Origin: Pseudomonas alloputida
Lineage (GTDB): Bacteria > Pseudomonadota > Gammaproteobacteria > Pseudomonadales > Pseudomonadaceae
DNA: 64,000 nucleotides
Assembly: GCF_021283545.2 (NCBI RefSeq)
Contig: NZ_CP128540.1
Location: forward strand, 3,321,501 to 3,385,500
Direction: 5' to 3'
The stretch's first letter is position 1. Each line of letters starts with the position of its first letter. The translations under genes were made by a program, and so were the position numbers. Below the pieces are notes generated by a model. The model was given only the letters and a program-made list of their open reading frames with translations, was not told the origin of the DNA and did not search any database. Shown here piece by piece: positions 9,543 through 18,870 of this stretch.

Positions 9543-10628
9543 ATGCCTGAAATTCTCAATGACCTCTCGCTGGCCACACTGGTCGCCCCTATCGAGGGTG
9601 GCAGTGGCGAAGACTTGAGCTTCTCTGCCTTGTTCGATCAGATCAAGGAGGCACGCCGGGCGGACCCTGACTACCTGACCCAGGGCGACTGGCAAACCGA
9701 CTTGAAGACTGCCGACTGGGAGCAGGTGATCAACCTGTCGGCTCAAGGGCTTGCGCAGCAAAGCAAAGACCTGATGCTGGTGGCCTGGCTCTGCGAGGGG
9801 CTGGCCCAGCGTGAACACTTCGAAGGCATCACCTTTGGCCTCGAGCTGACCGAACAGCTCCTGGTTGCGTTCTGGGAAACACTGTACCCCACCCTCGAAG
9901 ACGGCCTGGACGAGCGCGCGGCGCGACTGTCCTGGCTGAAGACCACGCTCACCGACATTGCCGGTGGCTTGCCCATTATCCAGGGGCAGAATTTTGGCGT
10001 GTTGCGCTATGACGAATCACGCCATGTAGAGAACCTCGCCTTGCAAAACCCCAAGGCGATGCAGACAGCACTGAACGAAGGCAAGATCAACGCCGAGATC
10101 TTCCAGCGCTCGGTAGCGCTTACCGACACCGATTACCTGCGCGCCAAGGCGCAGCAGATCGCTACCAGCCTGAATGCATGCAAACGCCTGCAGGCCAGCG
10201 CCGACCGCCTGTTCGGCCACGAGGCGCCCAGCTTTGCCAGCCTTGCCGACATGCTTTCGCGTGCCAGCCAGCTGGCGGAAAAACTGCTCAAGGACCGCGG
10301 CGTAGAGCTACACCCCGCCATCCCGGAAGAAGCACAGCCACAGGCCATGGCTGCCAACCTCCACGAAGCAGGTGAGCCGATGAATGCCACGCCCCCGACG
10401 ACCGCGCCTGCAGCCCTGCGCACCACCCCGCTGACCCGCGACGAGGCATTCACCATGCTTGCGGGCATCGCCCAGTACTTCAAACAGAGCGAACCGCAAA
10501 GCCCGGTACCCTACCTGATCGAACGTGCGATCAAGTGGGGCAACATGCCGTTGGAAGGCTGGTTGAGTGACGTGATCAAGGACAACAATGTGGTGGACAA
10601 CATCCGCGATGTGCTGGGCACCCGCTAG
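9543..10628 (+). CDS. tssA: T6SS protein TssA (ImpA family)
   Basis: TssA, 361 residues, with an ImpA N-terminal domain in about the first 130 residues (WLCEGLAQREHFEGITFGLELTEQLL). TssA caps the growing sheath-tube and/or belongs to the baseplate, depending on subclass. The C-terminal segment after residue 280 (LTRDEAFTMLAGIAQYFKQSEPQSPVPYLIERAIKW) is the ending typical of short TssA proteins. It is the last T6SS gene here. A 167-nt gap without a clear terminator separates it from uvrA2. Confidence 0.9.
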   Translation: MPEILNDLSLATLVAPIEGGSGEDLSFSALFDQIKEARRADPDYLTQGDWQTDLKTADWEQVINLSAQGLAQQSKDLMLVAWLCEGLAQREHFEGITFGLELTEQLLVAFWETLYPTLEDGLDERAARLSWLKTTLTDIAGGLPIIQGQNFGVLRYDESRHVENLALQNPKAMQTALNEGKINAEIFQRSVALTDTDYLRAKAQQIATSLNACKRLQASADRLFGHEAPSFASLADMLSRASQLAEKLLKDRGVELHPAIPEEAQPQAMAANLHEAGEPMNATPPTTAPAALRTTPLTRDEAFTMLAGIAQYFKQSEPQSPVPYLIERAIKWGNMPLEGWLSDVIKDNNVVDNIRDVLGTR

Positions 10629-10795
10629 GGGCTGCAATAAAAGCCTTGAGACGAACGTCAGGTAAGGCGAAGACAGCCGGCGCCCTGCCACCCCACCGGC
10701 TCTATCGGGTAGATTCCTTGACTGCTGCCCACGCAAGGGCGCTGCAATTGCTGTTAACTTGAGCGCACTGCTCAGCTTCAGACAAGGACTGCTTC

Positions 10796-13312
10796 ATGCC
10801 TCCAAGCCCGACCACCCCAAGCGGTTTCATCCGCGTCCGTGGCGCCCGCGAGCACAACCTGAAGAACATCGATGTCGATATCCCCCGCGACGCCTTGGTG
10901 GTGTTCACCGGCGTGTCCGGCTCGGGCAAGTCCTCGTTGGCGTTCTCCACGCTGTATGCCGAAGCCCAGCGGCGTTATTTCGAATCGGTGGCACCCTATG
11001 CCCGGCGCCTGATCGACCAGGTTGGCGTGCCGGATGTCGATGCCATCGATGGCCTGCCGCCGGCGGTGGCCCTGCAGCAGCAACGCGGCACGCCGAGTGC
11101 ACGTTCCTCGGTGGGTAGCGTGACCACCTTGTCCAGTTCGATCCGCATGCTCTATTCCCGCGCTGGCCATTACCCGCCCGGGCAAGCGATGCTGTACGCC
11201 GAAGACTTTTCTCCGAACACGCCCCAGGGCGCTTGCCCGCAGTGCCATGGCCTGGGCCGTGTCTACGAGGTGACCGAAGCGACCATGGTCCCCGACCCGT
11301 CGCTGACCATCCGTGAGCGTGCGGTGGCGGCGTGGCCAATGGCCTGGCAAGGGCAGAACCTGCGCGACATCCTGGTCACGCTGGGCTATGACGTCGATAT
11401 CCCTTGGCGCGACCTGCCTCAGGCGCAGCGCGACTGGATCCTGTTCACCGAAGAGACGCCCACCGCCCCCGTGTACGCCGGCCTGACTCCGGCGCAGACC
11501 CGCGAAGCGCTCAAGCGCAAACTCGAGCCCAGCTATCAAGGCACGTTCATGGGTGCCCGGCGTTACGTGCTGCATACCTTCATGCACTCGCAGAGCGCGC
11601 AGATGCGCAAGCGTGTGGCCCAGTACATGCACCCCAGCACCTGCCCGCTGTGCCAGGGCAAACGCCTGAAGCGCGAAGCGCTGGCCGTGACCTTCGCCGG
11701 GCTGGACATCGCCGAACTGTCGCACCTGTCGTTGCAGGCGCTGGCTGAGGTGTTCCGCAAGGTGGCGGCAGCCGACTACCTGACCCAGCAGCAGGACGAG
11801 CTGACACTGGAAAAACGCCTGGCGGCCCAACGCATCGCCAAAGAACTGCTCGAACGCATTGATACGCTGCTTGACCTCGGCCTCGGCTACCTGGCCCTGG
11901 AGCGCAGCACCCCGACCTTGTCTTCTGGTGAACTGCAACGCCTGCGCCTGGCCACCCAGCTGAATTCGCAGCTGTTTGGGGTGGTTTACGTACTCGACGA
12001 GCCGTCGGCCGGCTTGCACCCGGCCGACAGTGAAGCGCTGTTCGAAGCCCTGCAGCGCCTGAAACAGGCTGGCAACTCGGTGTACGTGGTGGAGCATGAC
12101 CTGGACACCATGCGCCGCGCCGACTGGCTGGTGGATGTAGGGCCCGCTGCCGGCGAACACGGCGGCACCATCCTCTACAGCGGGCCGCCCGCCGGCCTGG
12201 CCGAGGTGCAACAGTCATGCACCCGCACCTACCTGTTCGATGCCCCGGTACAGGCCACACGCGCCCCCCGCCAGGCCCGCGACTGGCTGAAGCTTGAAGG
12301 CATCACGCGCAATAACCTCGATAACCTGAGCGCCGCATTTCCGTTGGGCTGCTTTACCGCCGTTACCGGTATTTCCGGCTCGGGCAAATCCAGCCTGGTC
12401 AGCCAGGCCCTGCTGGAACTGGTGGGGGCACACCTGGGCCATGCCGAGCAACGTAGCGAGCCCGAAGCGCAGAGCCTGGAAGACGAACCTGAACAGACCA
12501 GCAGCGGCCACGTAAGCGCCGGGCTTGGCAGCATCAAGCGGCTGGTGCAGGTTGACCAGAAGCCGATCGGCCGCACGCCGCGCTCCAACCTGGCCACCTA
12601 CACAGGCCTGTTCGACCACGTGCGCAAATGCTTCGCGGCTACCGAGCAGGCCAAGGCACAGGGCTTCGACGCCGGGCGCTTTTCCTTCAACGTTGCCAAG
12701 GGCCGGTGCGCCAACTGCGAGGGAGAGGGTTTCGTCAGCGTCGAGCTGCTGTTCATGCCCAGCGTGTACGCGCCCTGCCCGACCTGCCAGGGTGCCCGCT
12801 ACAACCCCGAAACCCTGGCGGTGAGCTGGCAAGGCATGAACATCGCGCAAGTGCTGCAGTTGACCGTCGACCAGGCCCTGCAGGTTTTTGCCGAGCAACC
12901 GCCTGCCCGCCGTTGCCTGCAGGTGCTGCAGGATATCGGCCTGGGCTACTTGCGTCTGGGCCAACCGGCCACCGAGCTGTCCGGTGGTGAAGCGCAGCGG
13001 ATCAAGCTGGCGACCGAACTGCAGCGCATGGCCCGCGGGGCGACCCTGTATGTGCTGGATGAGCCCACCAACGGATTGCACCCGCAGGACATCGACCGGC
13101 TGCTGGTACAACTGAACCGCCTGGTAGAAAGCGGGCATAGCGTGGTGGTGGTCGAACACGACATGCGAGTGGTGGCGCAGAGCGACTGGGTGATCGATAT
13201 CGGGCCGGGGGCTGGTGATGCCGGGGGCAAGGTGGTGGTCAGTGGCACGCCGCAGGTGGTGGCGGCATGTACCGACAGCCGCACGGCGACGTTTTTGGCA
13301 AAGGCCTTGTAA
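10796..13312 (+). CDS. UvrA2-type excinuclease ABC subunit A paralogue
   Basis: A UvrA paralogue of 838 residues, about 100 shorter than housekeeping UvrA (~940). Two ABC ATPase halves are visible: GVSGSGKSS near residue 40 and GISGSGKSS near residue 525, signatures LSSGELQR and LSGGEAQRI, and Walker [12 protein letters not shown] and [11 protein letters not shown]. Zinc-type CxxC pairs are CPQCHG, CPLCQG, CANCEG and CPTCQG. Such short UvrA2 proteins usually lack much of the UvrB-binding insertion and have been linked to drug or DNA-damage tolerance. It is probably not the primary repair protein. Ribosome site AAGGA precedes ATG 10796. Confidence 0.9.
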   Translation: MPPSPTTPSGFIRVRGAREHNLKNIDVDIPRDALVVFTGVSGSGKSSLAFSTLYAEAQRRYFESVAPYARRLIDQVGVPDVDAIDGLPPAVALQQQRGTPSARSSVGSVTTLSSSIRMLYSRAGHYPPGQAMLYAEDFSPNTPQGACPQCHGLGRVYEVTEATMVPDPSLTIRERAVAAWPMAWQGQNLRDILVTLGYDVDIPWRDLPQAQRDWILFTEETPTAPVYAGLTPAQTREALKRKLEPSYQGTFMGARRYVLHTFMHSQSAQMRKRVAQYMHPSTCPLCQGKRLKREALAVTFAGLDIAELSHLSLQALAEVFRKVAAADYLTQQQDELTLEKRLAAQRIAKELLERIDTLLDLGLGYLALERSTPTLSSGELQRLRLATQLNSQLFGVVYVLDEPSAGLHPADSEALFEALQRLKQAGNSVYVVEHDLDTMRRADWLVDVGPAAGEHGGTILYSGPPAGLAEVQQSCTRTYLFDAPVQATRAPRQARDWLKLEGITRNNLDNLSAAFPLGCFTAVTGISGSGKSSLVSQALLELVGAHLGHAEQRSEPEAQSLEDEPEQTSSGHVSAGLGSIKRLVQVDQKPIGRTPRSNLATYTGLFDHVRKCFAATEQAKAQGFDAGRFSFNVAKGRCANCEGEGFVSVELLFMPSVYAPCPTCQGARYNPETLAVSWQGMNIAQVLQLTVDQALQVFAEQPPARRCLQVLQDIGLGYLRLGQPATELSGGEAQRIKLATELQRMARGATLYVLDEPTNGLHPQDIDRLLVQLNRLVESGHSVVVVEHDMRVVAQSDWVIDIGPGAGDAGGKVVVSGTPQVVAACTDSRTATFLAKAL

Positions 13313-13351
13313 CCCCTGCGCATTGCCAGTTTCCTGGGCCGCCGATTAGAA

Positions 13352-13372
13352 TGCGATCAATTCTTGATTGCA
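13352..13372. promoter_or_regulatory. Inverted repeat upstream of the ECF sigma gene
   Basis: TGCGATCAA-TTC-TTGATTGCA: 9-bp arms with one mismatch, centred 39 nt before the sigma-factor start. It could be a repressor site, as expected for iron control, but the match to the Fur 19-mer (GATAATGATAATCATTATC) is poor. I do not assign it to Fur. Confidence 0.4.
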
Positions 13373-13400
13373 CTCACGCTTCCGGAGCCTCGCGCCCGCC

Positions 13401-13907
13401 ATGCCACCCGCCGAACCTAGCCTCAACCTGCAGGTCCAGACGCTGTACACCGAGCACCATGGCTGGCTGCAGGGTTGGCTGGGCCGTAAACTGGGCAATG
13501 CCTGCGATGCCGCCGACCTGGCTCACGACACGTTCGTGCGCTTGCTCAGCCGCCAAGGCAACCCCTACTTTGGCAACGAACCCCGGGCCTTGCTTACTCA
13601 TATAGCCAAGGGCCTGGTGGTCGACCGCTGGCGCCGCCAGGATGTCGAGCGGGCCTACCTGGAGGCCATCGCCCATTTGCCGCAACCCGAGGTGCCTTCG
13701 CCGGAAACGCGCTGGCTGATCCTTGAAACCCTGTACCGCATCGACGCCATGCTGCGCGACATGCCGGCGCGGGTACGTCAGGTGTTCCTGCTGTCACAGC
13801 TGGACGGCCTGACCTACGCCCAAATCGCCGAACAGCTGCAGGTTTCGCTGATCACGATCAAGCGCGACATGCGTACGGCATTCCTTGCCTGCCTGAGCAT
13901 CGAGTGA
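13401..13907 (+). CDS. ECF sigma factor, FecI family
   Basis: A 168-residue extracytoplasmic-function sigma factor. The region 2 helix reads DAADLAHDTFVRLL, followed by VDRWRRQD, and the region 4 HTH is GLTYAQIAEQLQVSLITIKRDM. FecI-type factors recruit RNA polymerase to a TonB-receptor gene when the receptor signals ligand through FecR. ATG 13401 is preferred to the upstream in-frame TTG at 13368. The stop overlaps the FecR start (ATGG/TGATG region), giving the standard fecI-fecR-receptor order. Confidence 0.9.
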   Translation: MPPAEPSLNLQVQTLYTEHHGWLQGWLGRKLGNACDAADLAHDTFVRLLSRQGNPYFGNEPRALLTHIAKGLVVDRWRRQDVERAYLEAIAHLPQPEVPSPETRWLILETLYRIDAMLRDMPARVRQVFLLSQLDGLTYAQIAEQLQVSLITIKRDMRTAFLACLSIE

Positions 13908-14869
13908 TGGTGCAGCGCATTGACCCGCTGATCCTGGGCGAAGCGGCTGACTGGCTGGTGCAGCTGCAATCGGGCACCGCCACTGAGGCCGACCACCGCG
14001 CCGTGCAGGCCTGGTGCAAGCGCAGTGCCCAGCACGCCCAGGCGTGGCAGCGTGCAGAGGCCATCCTCGGTGATTTCCGCCGCCTGCCCACACCGGTTAC
14101 CGGTGAAACCCTGCGCCGTCTGAGCCGTAACGGCGCGGTAAGCCGTCGCCAAGCGCTGCATCGCCTGGGGCTGTGGCTGCTGGCAGCACCGGCAGCCTGG
14201 CTGGCCTGGCGCGAAACGCCGTGGCAGCAATGGACCGCCGATGCGCATACAGCGGTGGGCGAACAACGCACGCTGACGCTCGCCGACGGCAGCCAGGTGC
14301 TGCTTAACACTGACACCGCCATCGATATCACCTTTGACGCGCGACAGCGCCGCATTGACCTGCTGGCGGGCGAAATTCTACTGACCAGCGCCAAAGACCC
14401 TGCGACCCCGGCCCGGCCACTGTCAGTGCGCACCCCGCATGGGCAGGCAACTGCCAGGGGCACTCGCTTCAGCGTGCGTATCCATGGCCCGCTGACCCAG
14501 GTCGCCGTCCTGGAAGGCGCAGTCGACACTCGACCGCTGCATGCCGACAGCCTGTTGCTCAAGGCAGGCGAGCGCAGCGCTTTCGATGGGGACCGGGTGC
14601 TACCAGCCTCACCGCTGGAAACCGGTGACCTGGCCTGGGAGCACGGCATGCTGCTGGCTCGCGACATGCGCTTGGCCGACCTGCTGCAAGAGTTGGCCCG
14701 CTATCGCCCCGGCGTGCTGCGCTGCCACCCGGCAGTGCGAGAGCTGAAGGTGTCTGGCGCATTCCCGCTGGCCGACACCGATGCCAGCCTGCGGCTGCTG
14801 AGCGACACCCTGCCGGTGAACATTCAGGGCATGACCCGCTACTGGGTAACTGTGGAGCCACACGTGTGA
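13904..14869 (+). CDS. FecR-family anti-sigma regulator
   Basis: A 321-residue FecR protein. The N-terminal DUF4880 cytoplasmic segment (LGEAADWLVQLQSG...W) binds the sigma factor. One membrane segment lies near residue 87-103 (LGLWLLAAPAAWLAW). The periplasmic FecR domain (HTAVGEQRTLTLADGSQVLLNTDTA) is followed by a C-terminal secretin/TonB-short-N-like part that contacts the receptor signalling domain. It transmits ligand occupancy of the TonB receptor to the ECF sigma factor. It overlaps the sigma gene by 4 nt. Confidence 0.92.
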   Translation: MMVQRIDPLILGEAADWLVQLQSGTATEADHRAVQAWCKRSAQHAQAWQRAEAILGDFRRLPTPVTGETLRRLSRNGAVSRRQALHRLGLWLLAAPAAWLAWRETPWQQWTADAHTAVGEQRTLTLADGSQVLLNTDTAIDITFDARQRRIDLLAGEILLTSAKDPATPARPLSVRTPHGQATARGTRFSVRIHGPLTQVAVLEGAVDTRPLHADSLLLKAGERSAFDGDRVLPASPLETGDLAWEHGMLLARDMRLADLLQELARYRPGVLRCHPAVRELKVSGAFPLADTDASLRLLSDTLPVNIQGMTRYWVTVEPHV

Positions 14870-15018
14870 AGCCCTGGCAACGCTCCCGGTGATCGCGCCA
14901 AGCTTCAACGTGTGAGCAGGACAGTTGTTCCCACGATGGGCAGCACGATTGATACCTTTTCCTGCGTCGTCCGGTGATGAGTGCAGAACCTTCATTTCTG
15001 CACCCACAGGACCCACGC

Positions 15019-17436
15019 ATGACGCCTCGCCAGCCGTACCGCTTGCCTTTGAAGGCCCTAAGCCTAGCCATCGCCATGGCCGCCCTGGCCCCCACCGCGA
15101 TGGCAGCCGACACCTCCGCGCGCACTTACCACCTGGCCGCAGGCCCGTTGGCCGATGTACTGGCGCGCTTTGCCGCCAACGCCGGGGTGGCGTTGTCATT
15201 CGACCCGGCCCTGCTCAGGGGCGTACAAAGCCAAGGCCTGGAGGGCAGCTACAGTATCGCGCAAGGCTTTGCCCGTCTGTTGGCCGGCAGTGGCTACAGC
15301 CTGATCACTACCGACAGTGGCGGTTATACCTTGGCGCCGACGGTCGACCTGGGCAATGCCGTGGAACTGGGCGCGACCACCATCAACAGCGACCTGGCCG
15401 CCAGCACCGATACCTGGCAAGGTGGCCAGGTAGCCCGTAGCGCCCGCCTGGGCGTGCTGGGCGACCAGGCAATCAGCGACGTGCCGTTCAGCGTTACCAG
15501 CTATACCGCCAAGACCATCGCCGACCAGCAGGCCCGTACCCTGGGTGACGTGCTGCTCAATGACGCGTCAGTGCGCCAGTCGGCGGGCTTTGGCAACTTT
15601 TCGCAGGTGTTCACCATTCGCGGTTTGCCGCTGAACACCGACGACATCAGCTATAACGGCCTGTACGGGGTGCTACCGAGGCAGATCGTGACGACCGAGG
15701 CACTCGAGCGGGTCGAAGTATTCAAGGGTTCCAGTGCTTTTCTCAATGGGGTCGCGCCACAGGGTAGCGGCATCGGAGGGGCGATCAACCTGGTGCCCAA
15801 GCGTGCCGAAGATAGCGCCACGCGGCATGTCACCCTCGACTACGCCACGGGCGACAACGTGGGTGGCCACCTCGACCTGGGCCAGCGTTTTGGTGAAGAC
15901 AACCGTTTTGGCGCCCGCATCAACCTGGCTCAGCATGACGGTGGCAGCGGCATCGATGACGAGGCCCAGCATTCCACCCTGCTTGCCGTAGCCCTTGACT
16001 ACCGTGGTGAACGGCTGCGCCTGTCCACCGACCTGGGTTACCAGAAAGAGCGTATCAACCAGGGCCGTGCGGTGATCTACCCCACCGGCAACAAGGTACC
16101 CCGGGCGCCATCGGCGCGAGACAACTACTCGCAGGCCTGGAGCTGGTCGCAGCTGGAAGACACCTACGGCATGCTCAACGCCGAGTACGACCTGAACGAC
16201 GCCTGGATGCTGTATGCCGGCGCCGGGGCCAAGCATACCCGTGAGAACGGCGAGTATTCCTCGCTCTATGTCAGTGACGGGAATGGCACTGCACGCGGCG
16301 GGTTCCTCTATGCGCCCCACGACGAAGACAACAAGAGCGCCGTCGCCGGCGTCAATGGCCGCTTTGCCACCGGCCCGGTCAGCCACCGGGTCAATTTTGG
16401 CCTGTCCGGCCTGTGGGGTGAGCAGCGCTCGGCCTACGAGGCGCTGGCGGCCAGCAAGCGTTATGACAGCAACCTTTACAACCCGGTCAAGGTGCCGCGC
16501 CCGACCGATACCTATTTCGGCAGCGATTTGCACGACCCGCGCATCGTCGGCAAGAACCGCAACAAGAGCGTCGCGTTGTCCGACACCCTGGGGCTGCTGG
16601 ATGACCGCGTGCTGTTGACCGTGGGCGTGCGCCGGCAGTCGATCAGCGTCGACAGCTGGGCGACTGCCACAGGTGTGCGCAACACGCCTTACGATGAGTC
16701 GATCACAACCCCGGTGTATGGCCTGGTGATCAAACCCTGGGAGCATGTGTCGTTCTATGCCAACCGCATCGAGGGCCTGGCCCAGGGGCCAACGGCACCA
16801 TCGAGTGTCAGCAATGCCAACGAAGTATTCCCGCCCAAGCGCAGCAAACAGGTAGAGGCCGGGGTGAAGCTGGACTGGAACAGCTTTGGTGCGAGCCTGG
16901 GCGTGTACCGTATCGAGCAGCCTAACAGCGTGACCTATCGCGCTCCCGGGGCAGCGCTGGACACGTTCAGCATGGACGGCGAGCAGGTCAACAAGGGGGT
17001 GGAGCTGAACCTGTTCGGTGAACCGCTAGACGGCTTGCGTCTGCTGACAGGCGCGGTGTTCATGCACACCGAACAGAAAAACACGGCCTATGGCAGCAAC
17101 GACGGCAACCGTGCTGCTGGCGTGCCGCGCTTTCAGTACAACCTGGGCGCCGACTGGGATGTGCCCGGTATCGAAGGCGCCGCGCTCAGTGCCCGGCTGC
17201 TGCGCACGGGTGGCCAGTATGTGAATGCGGCCAACAGCCTGAGCATCCCCGCCTGGACCCGGGTGGACCTGGGCGGGCGCTACCGCTTCAAGCTCGACGA
17301 CAAGCAGGTGACATTGCGCGCCAATGTGGAGAACGTGGCGAACAAGGCGTACTGGGCTTCGGCGTCGACCTCGAACAACTACCTGACGCAAGGTACGCCG
17401 CGGGTTTTGCGCTTGTCGGCCAGTGTAGACTTCTAA
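15019..17436 (+). CDS. TonB-dependent siderophore receptor with STN signalling domain
   Basis: An outer-membrane receptor of 805 residues. A signal peptide at about 1-29 ends in AMA. A secretin/TonB N-terminal (STN) signalling domain follows (YHLAAGPLADVLARFAANAGVALSFDPALL), then a plug domain (QARTLGDVLLNDASVRQSAGFGNF) and a 22-strand barrel ending in F. With the two preceding genes it forms a cell-surface signalling unit, probably for ferric-siderophore uptake; the ligand cannot be read from sequence. ATG 15019 is chosen because AGGA lies 9 nt upstream and a signal peptide starts there. The 149-nt gap upstream should hold the sigma-dependent promoter, but I could not define it. Confidence 0.93.
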   Translation: MTPRQPYRLPLKALSLAIAMAALAPTAMAADTSARTYHLAAGPLADVLARFAANAGVALSFDPALLRGVQSQGLEGSYSIAQGFARLLAGSGYSLITTDSGGYTLAPTVDLGNAVELGATTINSDLAASTDTWQGGQVARSARLGVLGDQAISDVPFSVTSYTAKTIADQQARTLGDVLLNDASVRQSAGFGNFSQVFTIRGLPLNTDDISYNGLYGVLPRQIVTTEALERVEVFKGSSAFLNGVAPQGSGIGGAINLVPKRAEDSATRHVTLDYATGDNVGGHLDLGQRFGEDNRFGARINLAQHDGGSGIDDEAQHSTLLAVALDYRGERLRLSTDLGYQKERINQGRAVIYPTGNKVPRAPSARDNYSQAWSWSQLEDTYGMLNAEYDLNDAWMLYAGAGAKHTRENGEYSSLYVSDGNGTARGGFLYAPHDEDNKSAVAGVNGRFATGPVSHRVNFGLSGLWGEQRSAYEALAASKRYDSNLYNPVKVPRPTDTYFGSDLHDPRIVGKNRNKSVALSDTLGLLDDRVLLTVGVRRQSISVDSWATATGVRNTPYDESITTPVYGLVIKPWEHVSFYANRIEGLAQGPTAPSSVSNANEVFPPKRSKQVEAGVKLDWNSFGASLGVYRIEQPNSVTYRAPGAALDTFSMDGEQVNKGVELNLFGEPLDGLRLLTGAVFMHTEQKNTAYGSNDGNRAAGVPRFQYNLGADWDVPGIEGAALSARLLRTGGQYVNAANSLSIPAWTRVDLGGRYRFKLDDKQVTLRANVENVANKAYWASASTSNNYLTQGTPRVLRLSASVDF

Positions 17437-17526
17437 GACGCCTTGATGAGCAAGGCTGAACGCTGCAGCGTCTAAAGTTCCTGCAGGGTGCCCCGGGTGC
17501 ATCCGCAGAACATGATGTGATTGCCA

Positions 17527-17561
17527 CTGGCCTTTCACGGACAAGCCCGCGAAAAGGCCAG
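17527..17561. terminator. Bidirectional hairpin between convergent genes
   Basis: CTGGCCTTT and AAAGGCCAG form a 9-bp perfect stem with a 17-nt loop. It lies between the convergent TonB receptor and AEC transporter genes, with A/T ends on both sides, as expected for a two-way terminator. Confidence 0.55.
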
Positions 17562-17568
17562 AACAGGC

Positions 17569-18444
17569 TTACATCCACCAAGCCAGCACCACCGGCAACC
17601 AGGCAAACGACAGCACCGTAGAACACATCACCAGGTTCGCCACCTGCTCTGGCTCACGGTTGGCCCGCACCGCCATCAGGTAGTTGAACACGGCTACCGG
17701 CATCGCCGACTGCACCATCAGCACCGCACGCTCCAGGCTGTCCATACCCAGTACCGCGCCCACTGCCCAGCCCACCGCAGCCCCCAGGCCAATGCGCAAG
17801 CCGCCCAGCAGCATGCCGCTGCCCACGTGACGCAGGCGAATGCTGGCCAGTGATACCCCCAGGGTCAGCAGCATGAGCGGAATGGTCATGCCGCCCAGCA
17901 GGTCTGCGGTGTTGGCCAGCCAGCGCGGCAGTTCGAAATCGAGAAAAATGATGGGCATGGCGCCGGCCAGGCTGATGACGATAGGGTTGCGCAACAGCGC
18001 CTTGAGCGAAGCCGCCGTGCCGGAGATGGCCATGCCGATGGTGAACTGCACGATCGACAGGGTCAGGAAGAATGCCACGGCCAGGGCCAGGCCATGCTCC
18101 CCGAAGGCATACAGACTGATCGGCAGGCCCATGTTGCCGGTGTTAGGGAACATGAACGCCGGCAGCAGTACCCGCCAGTGCATGCCCGACGCGCGACACA
18201 CCAGCAAAGCAGCCAAGGCCATCCCCAGAGTGCACAGCAAGCAGGCCACGGCCACGCTGGTAAAGGCATTCGGGTCCAGCTCGGTACGGCTGAGGGTGGA
18301 CAGTACCAGCGAAGGTGTGCCGACGGTCATTACCACCCGGGCGATGAAGTCAGTGGGGTAATCCAGGCCCTTGCGGGCCCAGGCAAAACCAATTCCGGCG
18401 ACGATGAAAACCGGGGCCAGGACTGCGAACAGCGACGCGAACAT
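17569..18444 (-). CDS. AEC-family (auxin efflux carrier-like) transporter
   Basis: A 291-residue membrane protein with about ten hydrophobic segments in two inverted halves, typical of AEC/BASS-fold carriers. The N-terminus (FASLFAVLAPVFIVAGIGFAWARKGLD) and a VGTPSLVLSTL motif near residue 41 fit the family, whose bacterial members export organic acids such as malate or malonate. The substrate is not predictable here. It stands alone on the minus strand, convergent with the receptor gene and divergent from the MFS gene. Confidence 0.85.
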   Translation of the reverse strand: MFASLFAVLAPVFIVAGIGFAWARKGLDYPTDFIARVVMTVGTPSLVLSTLSRTELDPNAFTSVAVACLLCTLGMALAALLVCRASGMHWRVLLPAFMFPNTGNMGLPISLYAFGEHGLALAVAFFLTLSIVQFTIGMAISGTAASLKALLRNPIVISLAGAMPIIFLDFELPRWLANTADLLGGMTIPLMLLTLGVSLASIRLRHVGSGMLLGGLRIGLGAAVGWAVGAVLGMDSLERAVLMVQSAMPVAVFNYLMAVRANREPEQVANLVMCSTVLSFAWLPVVLAWWM

Positions 18445-18598
18445 GGGGGCCTTCCTTGGTGGGGTTCAGCATTATGCAGCACTCAGTGAGATTACCGGGC
18501 CGATTTCAACGCACGCAGGAGCCGCCATCGAAAATGTCTGTGGAAGACATGTTCATGTCGCGCTGAGACTGCGGCGTCTCGTCGCACACCCGAGCCCC

Positions 18599-18627
18599 TT
18601 GGGCAAAAGCGTCCAAGCCCGTAGAAT
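18599..18627 (+). promoter_or_regulatory. Candidate sigma-70 promoter with long 5' leader before the MFS gene
   Basis: TTGGGC and TAGAAT are separated by 17 nt. Transcription would start near 18634, giving a leader of about 237 nt before ATG 18871. The leader holds a stem (18719-18727 with 18760-18768, 8 of 9 paired) and a six-codon ORF at 18699. No other gene is visible in the 426-nt gap 18445-18870. Confidence 0.4.
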
Positions 18628-18870
18628 CCCGCTTCCTTTTCGCCCGTCGCCTTGAACGGTGGCAACCAGCAGCAATGACAGAGTCAGCGCCTGAACACAT
18701 GAACGCACATGTGAAGTAGGCTCAACCCTCCCCGCCCGGCCCATCTCCCATAGCGCCCAGCGGTTGAGTCTTGCCCAGGTCGCATCCGTGTCGCCACTCG
18801 CCCCTTGCCGGGTCGAGCCGGTGTGCGCGCCGAGAAGGTGCTCATTCCGCTCATCCAACTAGAGGTACGT

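Noticed and set aside
10778..12211. Minus-strand ORF of 477 codons
   Set aside because: Antisense shadow of uvrA2 with no recognisable domain.
13352..13372. Fur box before the ECF sigma gene
   Set aside because: It is an inverted repeat but matches the Fur consensus poorly; kept only as an unassigned inverted repeat.
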